Origin: a virus
Reading direction: 5' to 3' (one strand)
Length of the DNA: 61,757 nt
IMG/VR virus record: IMGVR_UViG_3300005563_000038
Location: 1 to 61,757 of that record
Shown: positions 17,708-24,917 of the stretch, piece by piece
How positions within the stretch are numbered: position 1 is the stretch's first letter
How the letters are laid out: every line of letters starts with the position of its first letter
Position numbers and translations under genes: made by a program
Notes under the pieces: model-generated
What the model saw: only the letters and a program-made list of their open reading frames with translations
The model's database searches: none
Told to the model about the DNA's origin: nothing

Positions 17708-18089
17708 ACACGGCACGCTTGGCCAAGAGTTCTCCGATCGGTTCTTCTTCTACGACAACGGGTTGAAGGACGCGATCGAGCAGATTCTCAGAGGGTATGT
17801 CCATACTGCCGATTCCATGGAAGACCATACGGGCTCGCCCTATGCGCCAATCCTGGAAGACATGGACCGGTATCTGAACGCAGTCCACGATTGCAACGCC
17901 GAACCCCAAGGAGGTTTTGGTGACTTGTACTTTGCCACGCAAATGGCTTGTGAATATCTGGACATCTACATGTACGGAATCATGAACCACTTCTTTGGTA
18001 AGGGTGAATTTCGAATCCTGGAAGCCAAGGACTTGAATCCCCAGCACTCCGATAGATACGAATATCTGATCACGGTGAAATTTGCATGA
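17661..18089 (+). CDS. Unknown small acidic protein (142 aa)
   Basis: The ATG at 17661 (MANWSQPQQFVIPL) lies inside the end of the preceding gene; an upstream in-frame ATG at 17622 is also possible. The product is acidic and aromatic (FSDRFFFYDNGLKDAIEQI, YLDIYMYGIMNHFFGKGEF), without catalytic or membrane signatures. Its last codons overlap the next start as ATGA. The overlaps on both sides point to one translationally coupled unit. Confidence 0.78.
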   Translation: MANWSQPQQFVIPLAEHGTLGQEFSDRFFFYDNGLKDAIEQILRGYVHTADSMEDHTGSPYAPILEDMDRYLNAVHDCNAEPQGGFGDLYFATQMACEYLDIYMYGIMNHFFGKGEFRILEAKDLNPQHSDRYEYLITVKFA

Positions 18090-18526
18090 CTCCTCGCAAG
18101 TTGAGTATAGTGCGTCACCCTGATCCTGAGTTGTTAATAGTCGAGGGTGGCGACTGCTTGCACGACCTCCAGCAGTGTCTGCGTCGCAATCCCGAGTTCG
18201 ATATCGACGTGGTCATGGACCACTTGATCGATTGCATCTTCGAATACAGAACGGTTGAAAACGAGTTGTTGCACCTCAAGAGCACGTTGCTCAGAGTCGG
18301 TGCGTATGACCCGGGCCCCGTTCGCCATGATCGGGGAATGCTCTATGAAGCCTTTGACGACGAAGTCTTTACTTTGGAAGACCTCCACTGGAAAGCGGTG
18401 CGCGTCGGGCTCGAGCTCAAGACCCTTTTCAAGCGGCTCAAGCTGTTTGAAGAGGACATCCTCAGATACCAACATAGTAGGATTATAGGTGATCGAACTA
18501 TCATCCTTCGCAGAAGGAGACGATGA
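18086..18526 (+). CDS. Unknown small protein (146 aa)
   Basis: Starts in an ATGA overlap with the previous stop. The 146-residue product is leucine- and histidine-rich and mostly helical, with amphipathic stretches (LDLHWKAV-type and LKTLFKRLKLFEEDILRYQ). It ends with a run of arginines (ILRRRRR) that could bind nucleic acid. The purine-rich AGAAGGAGA encoding that tail doubles as the ribosome site of the next gene, a visible economy of sequence. Confidence 0.8.
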   Translation: MTPRKLSIVRHPDPELLIVEGGDCLHDLQQCLRRNPEFDIDVVMDHLIDCIFEYRTVENELLHLKSTLLRVGAYDPGPVRHDRGMLYEAFDDEVFTLEDLHWKAVRVGLELKTLFKRLKLFEEDILRYQHSRIIGDRTIILRRRRR

Positions 18527-18527
18527 C

Positions 18528-19139
18528 ATGCCCGAAGACCTTCCCGAGAAAGAGCGTCGCACCTACGTCGACCCTGCCCCGGAAATGCCGCGCTTTGTCA
18601 TCATGGATCTCCGTGATGAAACACTGACGTTTTGCAATGGCATCCGCCAGATGACCGAACTTGGCATCGACATCCCCACGGCCACGGCCGAGGTGATCGA
18701 CACGATCCAGCACGAAAAGGACGCCGCCTACGAGGTCGCCTACACGGCCTACGAGATGACACCTCCTGACGAAGACTCCCTGATGAACCAGGAAGTCCAC
18801 AAGTACCTGAAGCTGCGCGAGGACTTCGCCATGGCGCTGTACCGCCAGTTTCAGCTGTTCAAGATGTACGTCAACGGCTTGCTGTTTTACGAGCTACACC
18901 ACATCGACCCCAACGTCCTCGTGCTCAACAAGCTCGAGATCCCGACCAACCGACATGACCGACTCCTGCGAGCAAACACACGTCAAGTTGATCTTGCCCA
19001 TCAACGACGCCTACAGGCAGCTGCACCTCAGCCTGAGAAGGTATTCGGCCAGCCAGGCAAGGTTGGAGGAATCCTTCGGCGAGGTGATCAGGTACCTGCT
19101 GGCCCAGCACTGGTTCTACGAGGTCGAAAGCTTCCTTGA
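18528..19139 (+). CDS. Unknown acidic protein (203 aa) with odd C-terminus
   Basis: ATG at 18528 has a near-perfect ribosome site (AGAAGGAGA at 18512-18520). Residues 1 to about 140 look like a normal acidic helical protein (EVIDTIQHEKDAAYEVAYTAYEM). From about residue 143 (NRHDRLLRANTR onward) the composition changes to Arg/Gln/Ala/Gly-rich, typical of out-of-frame translation. This tail overlaps the next gene by 185 bases. An ATGA at 18955 would make a normal stop-start junction if the frame shifted just before it. Either a genuine long overlap, a frameshift or a sequencing error is possible. Confidence 0.72.
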   Translation: MPEDLPEKERRTYVDPAPEMPRFVIMDLRDETLTFCNGIRQMTELGIDIPTATAEVIDTIQHEKDAAYEVAYTAYEMTPPDEDSLMNQEVHKYLKLREDFAMALYRQFQLFKMYVNGLLFYELHHIDPNVLVLNKLEIPTNRHDRLLRANTRQVDLAHQRRLQAAAPQPEKVFGQPGKVGGILRRGDQVPAGPALVLRGRKLP

Positions 19140-19401
19140 AGAAGAGGCTCTCGAAGATTCCATCTTCGATGAGCTTCAGATTCACGATCGAGCCGAACGC
19201 CTGGCGTTCCTGGAGGGTTTCTTCAGGTTCGCCGTCCAATTGCGCTCTGCCCTGATTCAGTACCGGGTTCCCCAGCGATGGGTGCAACACGAACTGATCA
19301 AGGCGGGCGCCATTGGTCACCGTGACTACACGGCGATTTTTTTTGAGAGTGTCCCGGTTCCCAAAGGCTGCTTTCCCCGCGGTTTTGGCTGGCGTCGATA
19401 A
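18955..19401 (+). CDS. Unknown acidic helical protein (148 aa)
   Basis: ATG at 18955 (MTDSCEQTHVKLILPIND). The product is helical and acidic, with a Glu-rich stretch (VESFLEEEALEDSIFDEL) near residue 60 and a more basic C-terminus. Coding character is convincing throughout, including the section shared with the preceding frame, so this frame is the real one there. No recognised domain. Seventh gene of the 15965-19858 run. Confidence 0.8.
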   Translation: MTDSCEQTHVKLILPINDAYRQLHLSLRRYSASQARLEESFGEVIRYLLAQHWFYEVESFLEEEALEDSIFDELQIHDRAERLAFLEGFFRFAVQLRSALIQYRVPQRWVQHELIKAGAIGHRDYTAIFFESVPVPKGCFPRGFGWRR

Positions 19402-19444
19402 TCGTGTGATCAGATCTTCGCACCCCACCAACACGGAATAACCC

Positions 19445-19858
19445 ATGGCTGATACTCCCTACCCGTTCGAGGTCAAGAAAGTCTACAGCTTCACGCTGTA
19501 TCCGGCCACGGTGATGCCGGGGGACTTCACGAACGTCACCGTGATGGCCATCATGGACTACGACAGCGCGCTGCAGTTCGCTGACATCCCGGCCATCCAC
19601 CCCAACGTCTTTCCCTACCTGCCCTCGGGCACCCCCAACGATCCGACCCAGTACGACTACCTCAAGGTCAAGCTGTCGTCCGGTGTGGTCACGGTCCTGG
19701 GCATTCCCTGGATCAACGAAGCCACGATCGCTCTGGTCCGGTCGCTGACGGCCAACGTCGTCATCGAAGGGGTCAGCAACAACGACGCCCCGCGCATCCT
19801 GGCCGCTCTCGTGCAGAACGGTTTCAATAACGTGAACGTCAAGATCGTCAGCGCCTGA
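19445..19858 (+). CDS. Small virion-like beta protein (137 aa)
   Basis: ATG at 19445. The product (MADTPYPFEVKKVYSFTLYP) is beta-rich with strand-turn patterns (MPGDFTNVTVMAIMDYDS, KLSSGVVTVLGIPWINEATI) and strong codon bias, unlike the rest of the preceding small-gene run. It looks like a virion or major small structural component. It closes the run; a long untranslated stretch follows up to the terminator at 20199. Confidence 0.88.
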   Translation: MADTPYPFEVKKVYSFTLYPATVMPGDFTNVTVMAIMDYDSALQFADIPAIHPNVFPYLPSGTPNDPTQYDYLKVKLSSGVVTVLGIPWINEATIALVRSLTANVVIEGVSNNDAPRILAALVQNGFNNVNVKIVSA

Positions 19859-20198
19859 CGGGTGCGGTGATAAAAAACACACAGCCGAATATGCTGTGCA
19901 CAAAGGGAGCCGGTCACTCCCAGCTCGTCATCTGTGCTTCGAACAGTGTCTGGGGTTACCTCCTTTCCCTCGGATACCTAGTAAGAGTTGGTGAAAGCTT
20001 TTGAGCACGAGACCTTGAGTTGCGTTAGCGCATCGAATCCGACTCTACCTGTGGTGGAGGCTCGTTCAATTTAGCGGTGGCACCCCGCTGAGTTGTCCGA
20101 TCACCTCTGGCAGACCCGGGGAGAAACAGACCCGTCGTCCTAGATGTCTTGACGTTGATTCGGTTTTCTGTGTGAAGAAGTGAAAGACCCGGTAGGGT

Positions 20199-20229
20199 GG
20201 GGGTGGTTTCGGCCACCCCCTTCTTATCG
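20199..20229 (+). terminator. Hairpin terminator
   Basis: GGGGGTGG (20199-20206), loop TTTCGG, CCACCCCC (20213-20220), then TTCTTATCG. It ends transcription from the 15965-19858 run after a long untranslated trailer. Confidence 0.75.
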
Positions 20230-20266
20230 TCCAGTTTCTTTGAGGTGTTGGCTTTTTCTGCTATTG

Positions 20267-20338
20267 AAGGATAGATACGAGAGATAACGCGTAGCCGTCA
20301 GGTGGCGCCACATCCCTCGTATCTATCCTTTCTTTTTG
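20267..20338 (+). terminator. Long perfect 15-bp hairpin with U-rich tail
   Basis: AAGGATAGATACGAG (20267-20281) is exactly inverted at 20316-20330, followed by TTCTTTTT. The 34-base loop holds its own palindrome (GTGGCGCCAC). This can act as a terminator or attenuator; it stands 76 bases before the next gene. Confidence 0.6.
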
Positions 20339-20405
20339 CCGTCTAGCTCGACAGTGCCTGGTTTTTCCGTATGGTATAGCCTCTTGACGTATCAAGGTGA
20401 ACACC

Positions 20406-20879
20406 ATGCTAGCCTGGCTCACACACCTGCGGGTAGAGCTCGACTGGGCATTGAATGCCTTTCTGAGCGATCGACACCCTGCTTCCATGATCTTGAAGTC
20501 CTTGGGCTTCAAACCTGCTAGCTTTCTGGCCCGTAAGGAATACTCGGTCTGGAAAGAAGGCTTTCGGTTGTGCTCAGTCCAGGAACTTGCCACTCCGGCT
20601 GACATGCATCCGCTCATCATGCGAGTTCGACTGTTTGTGGCGCACGAGCGCTCAACCAAAGAGAACCCGCAGCCTTTGTTTCGTGTCTATTGGTCGTTTC
20701 ACTTGCATGACAAAAAGAGGACTCCGACCAAACATGCGTTCATTTCCGAGCCGTTTCCGCTCAAAGCCCTGACGGCGGTGCTCAGGGCCTCCAAGCATCC
20801 GGCTCAGGCTGCCAGTGCGATGATTCGCATTGCAGAAAGCTCCAAGGCAAATGCACGTTGGGCAGAAGCCACGCCATAG
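20406..20879 (+). CDS. Unknown small basic protein (157 aa)
   Basis: ATG at 20406 is preceded by AAGGTGA at a good distance; an in-frame GTG at 20397 is less likely. The product is basic and His/Ala-rich (MLAWLTHLRVELDWALN; later RVYWSFHLHDKKRTPTKHAF) with no catalytic motif. It is isolated between the long hairpin upstream and a terminator directly downstream. Codon bias is weak, suggesting a recently acquired or low-expressed accessory gene. Confidence 0.82.
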   Translation: MLAWLTHLRVELDWALNAFLSDRHPASMILKSLGFKPASFLARKEYSVWKEGFRLCSVQELATPADMHPLIMRVRLFVAHERSTKENPQPLFRVYWSFHLHDKKRTPTKHAFISEPFPLKALTAVLRASKHPAQAASAMIRIAESSKANARWAEATP

Positions 20880-20881
20880 AC

Positions 20882-20911
20882 GGAGAGGGGGCAACCCCTC
20901 TCCTTTTATGC
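20882..20911 (+). terminator. Hairpin terminator with TTTTATGC tail
   Basis: GGAGAGGGG (20882-20890), loop GCAA, CCCCTCTCC (20895-20903), then TTTTATGC. It separates the 157-residue gene from the DNA polymerase C-half. Confidence 0.85.
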
Positions 20912-20967
20912 CGGCTCTTTTTTAGAGGTTGATCTCATCCTTTGTACCCGATATAAACCCAACACCA

Positions 20968-23151
20968 ATGACAGCCGTAAATCCCTTTGTTCTGGAAAAG
21001 GACAAGTACGTACGGGATCTGAATCTGTTCAAGCACTACATCGAAGATCAGGCGCTGTACCTGTCGCTGATGTTTGACAAGTCCATCGACTACTGTCGCG
21101 ACTTTGTCATCCGGCAACTCAAGCCCGGTGGTCGGTTCCCTTTCAGGGATCCCAAGGTGGTGTATGCAGAGCGTGACAACCAGGCTGATCGCGTCGAAAA
21201 AGAAGGCACTCTGAACGGGTTCCTGTCCGATACGATCAAAAACGAGCACCTGATCGCGCCCAACTTCTCTACGTACCTGCCCGCCAAGGTCGAGAAATCG
21301 TACCTTGCCGCATTCATCGATTTTAACGTTGCAGCCCGCGGCAAAGCCAAAAAGGCGATGTTCGCCGCGGAAATGGCCGGCGACGAGATCCTAAAGCAGT
21401 TCAAGGAGAACGAGCAAAAGAGTCGCAAGATTCGAAACAACTCGATTTCCGGGGGTCACACGACCCCGTCCACCCCGCTGGTCAACAAGACCAGTCACTC
21501 GACCCTCACGTCTGTGTGTCGGTCCACCTCGGGCTACGGCAATGCGAACAACGAAAAGCTGCTGTGCGGCAATCGGCATTACTGGAATCCCAAGATCGCC
21601 CTGAACAACATCGTCTCGATTGTACGGAACACGGATTACGATAAGCTCCAACGTGCCATGGAGCTGTTTGGCATCCGTGCCCCCACTGTCGAAGAAACGC
21701 TGCACGTCGTCACGGTCTCGGCTAACAAGTACTGCCCGTCCGAGTACGCGACCAAGACCTACCGCGCCCTGATCGAAAAGTTGACCGCTATCCAGCGGGC
21801 CGCGTTTGTCTACACTGGTGACCTGTACCACCTGGCCAAGTACAACGACCAGATGATGCGCACCTTCATCTCCAAGCTGTCGGCCAAAGTCATGGAAGAC
21901 TGCCCGGATGCCACCAAGGTCATCAAGAGCCACCGTGACGAGTACCACATGCTGGCCGAGCTCTATTTCCCCAATGAGCTCGTGGCCATGTCTGAAGAGA
22001 TGTTCCCGGCGTCCGATCCGAAGGTCAAGAACCGGTCGGTGACGATGAAAGACATTCAAGGCACCAAGCTCGAAGAGTGGATTGCCTCGACTGTCAAGAA
22101 CATCGCCGCCGTGGTCGAAGAGTATCGCCCGTTCATCGAAGCGATCATGGTCACGTCCAATGTGCCTGCGTCCCTGGCCTTTTTCCCAGACTCCGTGCGG
22201 GATGCGGCGGTCACCTCCGATACCGACTCGACCATCTTTACGGTGCAAGACTGGGTGTTTTGGATGCACGGCGAGGATCCGGGCTTCAATGAAAAGACCG
22301 ATGCGACCGGCGCGGCCATGGTGTTTCTGGCTGCCGAGTCGATCACTCACGTGCTGGCCCGCATGAGCGCGAACTTTGGTATCGAGACGAGTCGCATCCA
22401 CCAGGTCGCGATGAAAAACGAGTTCATGTTCCCGGTCTTTGCGGTCACCCCGATCGGCAAGCACTACTACGCGATGATCTCTGCCCAAGAAGGCAACGTC
22501 TTCCGTAAGTACAAACTCGAAAAGAAGGGCGTGCACCTGAAGTCGTCCAATGTGCCCAAGCAGATCATCGACCAAGCCGAGATGATGATGCGTGACATCC
22601 TGGAGACGATCAAGCGCGGGGAAAAGCTCAGCCTGATGAAGTACCTGCGTGAAGTCGCCGACACCGAGCGTGAGATCCAGCGCTCGATCCTGGCCGGTGA
22701 ATCGACCTACATGCGCAACGCCCAGATCAAGTCGGCCGACGCGTACACCAAGGGCGAGATGAATTCCCCGTACATGCACTACCACATGTGGCAGGCGTGC
22801 TTTGCCGACAAGTACGGTGATGCCCCCCATCCGCCCTATGCGTGCTCCAAGGTGGCCGTCACCATGGATTCGGCCACTGACTTTAAGACTTGGATTGCCA
22901 ACATCCAGGACAAAAAGATCGCCGCCAAGCTCGAAAAGTTCTTCAAGGACAACAACAAGACGACGATGACGGCCCTGCTGCTGCCCAAGCAAACGCTGGC
23001 CATCTCGGGCATGCCCACGGAAATCGCCCAGATCGCAGCCATCCGCCGCTCGGTCTACGACATCACGTCGGTGTTCTACATCGTGCTGGAGTCCATTGGC
23101 TACTACGTGGCCAACGACAATCTGACGACGCTTTGCATGGACAACTATTGA
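20968..23151 (+). CDS. Family B DNA polymerase, C-terminal half (fingers/palm/thumb)
   Basis: This 727-residue protein carries the second half of a family B replicative polymerase. RKIRNNSISGG at 153-163 fits motif B of the fingers (K-x3-NS-x-YG; Lys 154, Asn 158, Ser 159). SDTDST at 417-422 is motif C, whose aspartates bind the catalytic metals. There is no exonuclease and no motif A; both are found in the minus-strand protein at 56867-58588. The ATG at 20968 (MTAVNPFVLEKDKYV) is used; an upstream in-frame TTG abuts the only purine-rich site. The two halves must associate to form an active enzyme, as in the split gp43 of some Aeromonas T4-like phages. That they associate is inferred. Confidence 0.88.
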   Translation: MTAVNPFVLEKDKYVRDLNLFKHYIEDQALYLSLMFDKSIDYCRDFVIRQLKPGGRFPFRDPKVVYAERDNQADRVEKEGTLNGFLSDTIKNEHLIAPNFSTYLPAKVEKSYLAAFIDFNVAARGKAKKAMFAAEMAGDEILKQFKENEQKSRKIRNNSISGGHTTPSTPLVNKTSHSTLTSVCRSTSGYGNANNEKLLCGNRHYWNPKIALNNIVSIVRNTDYDKLQRAMELFGIRAPTVEETLHVVTVSANKYCPSEYATKTYRALIEKLTAIQRAAFVYTGDLYHLAKYNDQMMRTFISKLSAKVMEDCPDATKVIKSHRDEYHMLAELYFPNELVAMSEEMFPASDPKVKNRSVTMKDIQGTKLEEWIASTVKNIAAVVEEYRPFIEAIMVTSNVPASLAFFPDSVRDAAVTSDTDSTIFTVQDWVFWMHGEDPGFNEKTDATGAAMVFLAAESITHVLARMSANFGIETSRIHQVAMKNEFMFPVFAVTPIGKHYYAMISAQEGNVFRKYKLEKKGVHLKSSNVPKQIIDQAEMMMRDILETIKRGEKLSLMKYLREVADTEREIQRSILAGESTYMRNAQIKSADAYTKGEMNSPYMHYHMWQACFADKYGDAPHPPYACSKVAVTMDSATDFKTWIANIQDKKIAAKLEKFFKDNNKTTMTALLLPKQTLAISGMPTEIAQIAAIRRSVYDITSVFYIVLESIGYYVANDNLTTLCMDNY

Positions 23152-23156
23152 AGGCG

Positions 23157-23191
23157 GCATAAAGGGGAGCCCTCGGGCTCCCCGCTTATGC
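23157..23191 (-). terminator. Bidirectional hairpin between convergent genes
   Basis: GGGGAGCC (23164-23171), loop CTCG, GGCTCCCC (23176-23183). On the minus strand it is followed by TTTATGCC, on the plus strand by GCTTATGC. The plus-side TTA is also the stop codon of the minus gene, so the two signals overlap. Confidence 0.85.
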
Positions 23192-24331
23192 TTCTGCGAT
23201 TTGCAGGATGTCGCGACGTGCATCGAAGTACAGGTTGTACGGCAGCGAGCTCTGCAGCGCCTTGTCGGTGCGGTAGAGCTGGAAGTTGCGGACAATCCGG
23301 TTGACTTCAGCCGAGGATCGGGTCCTCGGGTTTTGCACGGTGACCTTGAACAAAAACGACAGCATCTCAAGACGAGCCAGGCACAGAGCCCAGATCACCT
23401 GACGAGTCAAAGCCACATCCGGCAACTTCGCCAGATCTGCCAGCGTATCCACGCTGACCATGGGGATGGTCTTGAGCATGCCGTTGAAACTGCGCTGCCC
23501 CGAAGCCAGGATCTCCAGCTGCTTTTTCTGCACGACGTTCAACTTGTTGTCATAGTCGGTCAGGAAAAACGAGTGGCGCTTGTTGATCTCGGCCAGCGGG
23601 ATGTTGTTCAGCAGGTTGTACAGCCGGTTGAACAGCGTCACGTCCAGATGCGAGTACAGCATGTTCGTGAGTGGGTACGAGTAGATGAAGTGAGTGATCC
23701 CCCGGGGAGAATCGCCCGCCGCTTCAGCCCGAGCCGTCTCGATCTCGCTCCACTGGCGGTATTGTAGCGCCAGCATGGGGATGTTGATCGCAATGACCGC
23801 CACCCCTTCTTCCAAGCCGTCGCCGGTGCCATCGGGGATGTTCAGCCCCAGATCGCTCTTGGGATGGCTGAGCACTTTGATCGGTTCGAGGTTCTGCCAG
23901 TTCTTGGCCGCGTCTTGAAAGTCAAAGTCGTCATCGTGACCGATCAGGACTTCCCGGACCCCTTTGCCGTAGAACTGCCCGTCAAACAGCTGGCCCTTGG
24001 AAATGGCCGAAGTCATCTTGTTGGCCATGGCCACGCCCAGCGCCTTGGAGCTGCACATGGCGTAGAATCGGTCCAGCGGGAGGGATCGCGCGACCCCCAC
24101 TCCGTAGATCAACTTGATCAGGAAGTGCGAGGCATCGACGCGACCCGGATACGTACGGTAATAGGCCGTCACGATCTTCAAACTGGCCTGGAACCCAGCT
24201 TTCAGGTAATTCCAGTCAGGAACCGTGACCACCCCTTCGTCCGCACCTTTGTCGAAGCCAAACAGCTTTTGCATATGGTCCAAAGGCAGGTTAGAGTGTT
24301 CTGTCATGTCGGAGAAATCCAACATTTGCAT
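23186..24331 (-). CDS. Unknown protein (381 aa)
   Basis: The ATG at 24331 (MQMLDFSDMTEH) is the first plausible start; an internal ATG at 24307 has a slightly better upstream GGA. The 381-residue product has a cysteine/glycine segment (RFYAMCSSKALGVAMANKM) near residue 95, an acidic turn (IGHDDDFDFQDAAKNW) and a helical C-terminal half. No known family is recognised. The leader is remarkable: it contains a multi-hairpin structure (24402-24502) and a second hairpin (24508-24532), suggesting control at RNA level. Divergent from the candidate shell gene. Confidence 0.82.
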   Translation of the reverse strand: MQMLDFSDMTEHSNLPLDHMQKLFGFDKGADEGVVTVPDWNYLKAGFQASLKIVTAYYRTYPGRVDASHFLIKLIYGVGVARSLPLDRFYAMCSSKALGVAMANKMTSAISKGQLFDGQFYGKGVREVLIGHDDDFDFQDAAKNWQNLEPIKVLSHPKSDLGLNIPDGTGDGLEEGVAVIAINIPMLALQYRQWSEIETARAEAAGDSPRGITHFIYSYPLTNMLYSHLDVTLFNRLYNLLNNIPLAEINKRHSFFLTDYDNKLNVVQKKQLEILASGQRSFNGMLKTIPMVSVDTLADLAKLPDVALTRQVIWALCLARLEMLSFLFKVTVQNPRTRSSAEVNRIVRNFQLYRTDKALQSSLPYNLYFDARRDILQIAEA

Positions 24332-24401
24332 AGCATTTACAGGGGGTGTTTTGTGCTGTAGTGTAAAAAAACACCTTGGGTCCAATGGTGTGGAGGAAGT
24401 G

Positions 24402-24502
24402 GTGACACCGAATCCGCTCTGCCTGGCGTGCAAGCGCCAGGTGGAGGGTACCCCACTACGCCTCGCTATACGTTGCGGCGTTTTAGGAGGATTCGGTGTC
24501 AC
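24402..24502 (-). ncRNA. Cloverleaf-like structured RNA element, probably leader of the 381-aa gene
   Basis: A perfect 14-bp closing helix (GTGACACCGAATCC at 24402-24415, inverse at 24489-24502) encloses two clear hairpins: CCTGGCG/CGCCAGG (24422-24441) and ACGCC/GGCGT (24458-24481). A weaker third lies between them (GTGG/CCAC). On the minus strand it lies 71-171 bases before the ATG at 24331, as a riboswitch or attenuator would; on the plus strand it precedes a promoter. Strand and transcription are inferred; the pairing is direct. Confidence 0.5.
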
Positions 24503-24507
24503 TATTT

Positions 24508-24532
24508 TCACCAGGTTGGGCAATCCTGGTGA
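24508..24532. repeat. 8-bp perfect hairpin beside the cloverleaf element
   Basis: TCACCAGG (24508-24515) and CCTGGTGA (24525-24532) are exact inverses around a nine-base loop. Adjacent to the 101-base element, it adds to an unusually structured intergenic stretch. Confidence 0.6.
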
Positions 24533-24541
24533 GGTGTGGAT

Positions 24542-24577
24542 TGAAACTCGTTTCAGCCACATATCACAAGCTTGGAG
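24542..24577 (+). promoter_or_regulatory. Phage promoter candidate (CACATATCAC class) before the shell gene
   Basis: TGAAA at 24542-24546, CACATATCAC at 24558-24567 and CTTGGAG at 24571-24577, with the same spacing as the other strong copies. The next gene starts at 24918, so the leader would be about 340 bases, the longest of the set. Confidence 0.75.
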
Positions 24578-24917
24578 TGTCGGTGCAAACTGACAATTCA
24601 GGCCTCCAAAGCCTGAAGAACTCCAAGGCGTGTTGCGATGCCAACGTCGCAGGACTTATCCATCTGACCACTTGATTGGTCTAGCAGTATCTGTCGTTCG
24701 AGTCCCGAGCACTTAAGGATCAGAGTACACCAAACAGTGGCGTCAAGGCTGCGGGCTAACCACCGCGCGACGTTTCGACTGGCTCCTATTTCCTGAACGC
24801 TGGACCAAGGGCTGATAGCTGACTAGATAACGAGTGTGGGTAACCCTGTTTAAGACTGCGGACAACACATCGCCGCCCGTTTGGGTTAGATGCATCCTTA
24901 AAAAGGAAAGAGAAAAG

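Larger units (their letters stand above)
19859..20405 (+). other. 547-base noncoding region with two hairpin terminators
   Basis: After the stop at 19858 about 340 bases carry no gene but several small potential stems (CACAGC/GCTGTG near 19875, AGCGG/CCGCT near 20080). A strong terminator follows at 20199-20220, then a long hairpin at 20267-20330. Possibilities are a 3' UTR, a processed noncoding RNA, or a leader. TCGAATCC near 20035 resembles a tRNA T-loop, but no cloverleaf can be folded around it. Confidence 0.5.
24332..24917. other. 586-base structured intergenic region between divergent genes
   Basis: The left part (24350-24535) is dense in inverted repeats. The right part holds the promoter motif at 24542-24577 and then a leader of about 340 bases for the 668-residue gene. 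A TTCGAGT near 24690 recalls a tRNA T-loop, but its flanks do not pair. No ORF with a ribosome site is seen. Confidence 0.65.

Noticed and set aside
20020-20060. tRNA-like TCGAATCC segment
   Set aside because: Neither T-stem nor acceptor stem pairs properly around it; no anticodon arm can be drawn.
24332-24562. Upstream extension of the 381-aa gene to 24562
   Set aside because: The extra 77 codons run through the inverted repeats and promoter motif and look noncoding.
24680-24715. tRNA-like TTCGAGTCC segment
   Set aside because: Flanking bases do not form a T-stem and no acceptor stem is present.
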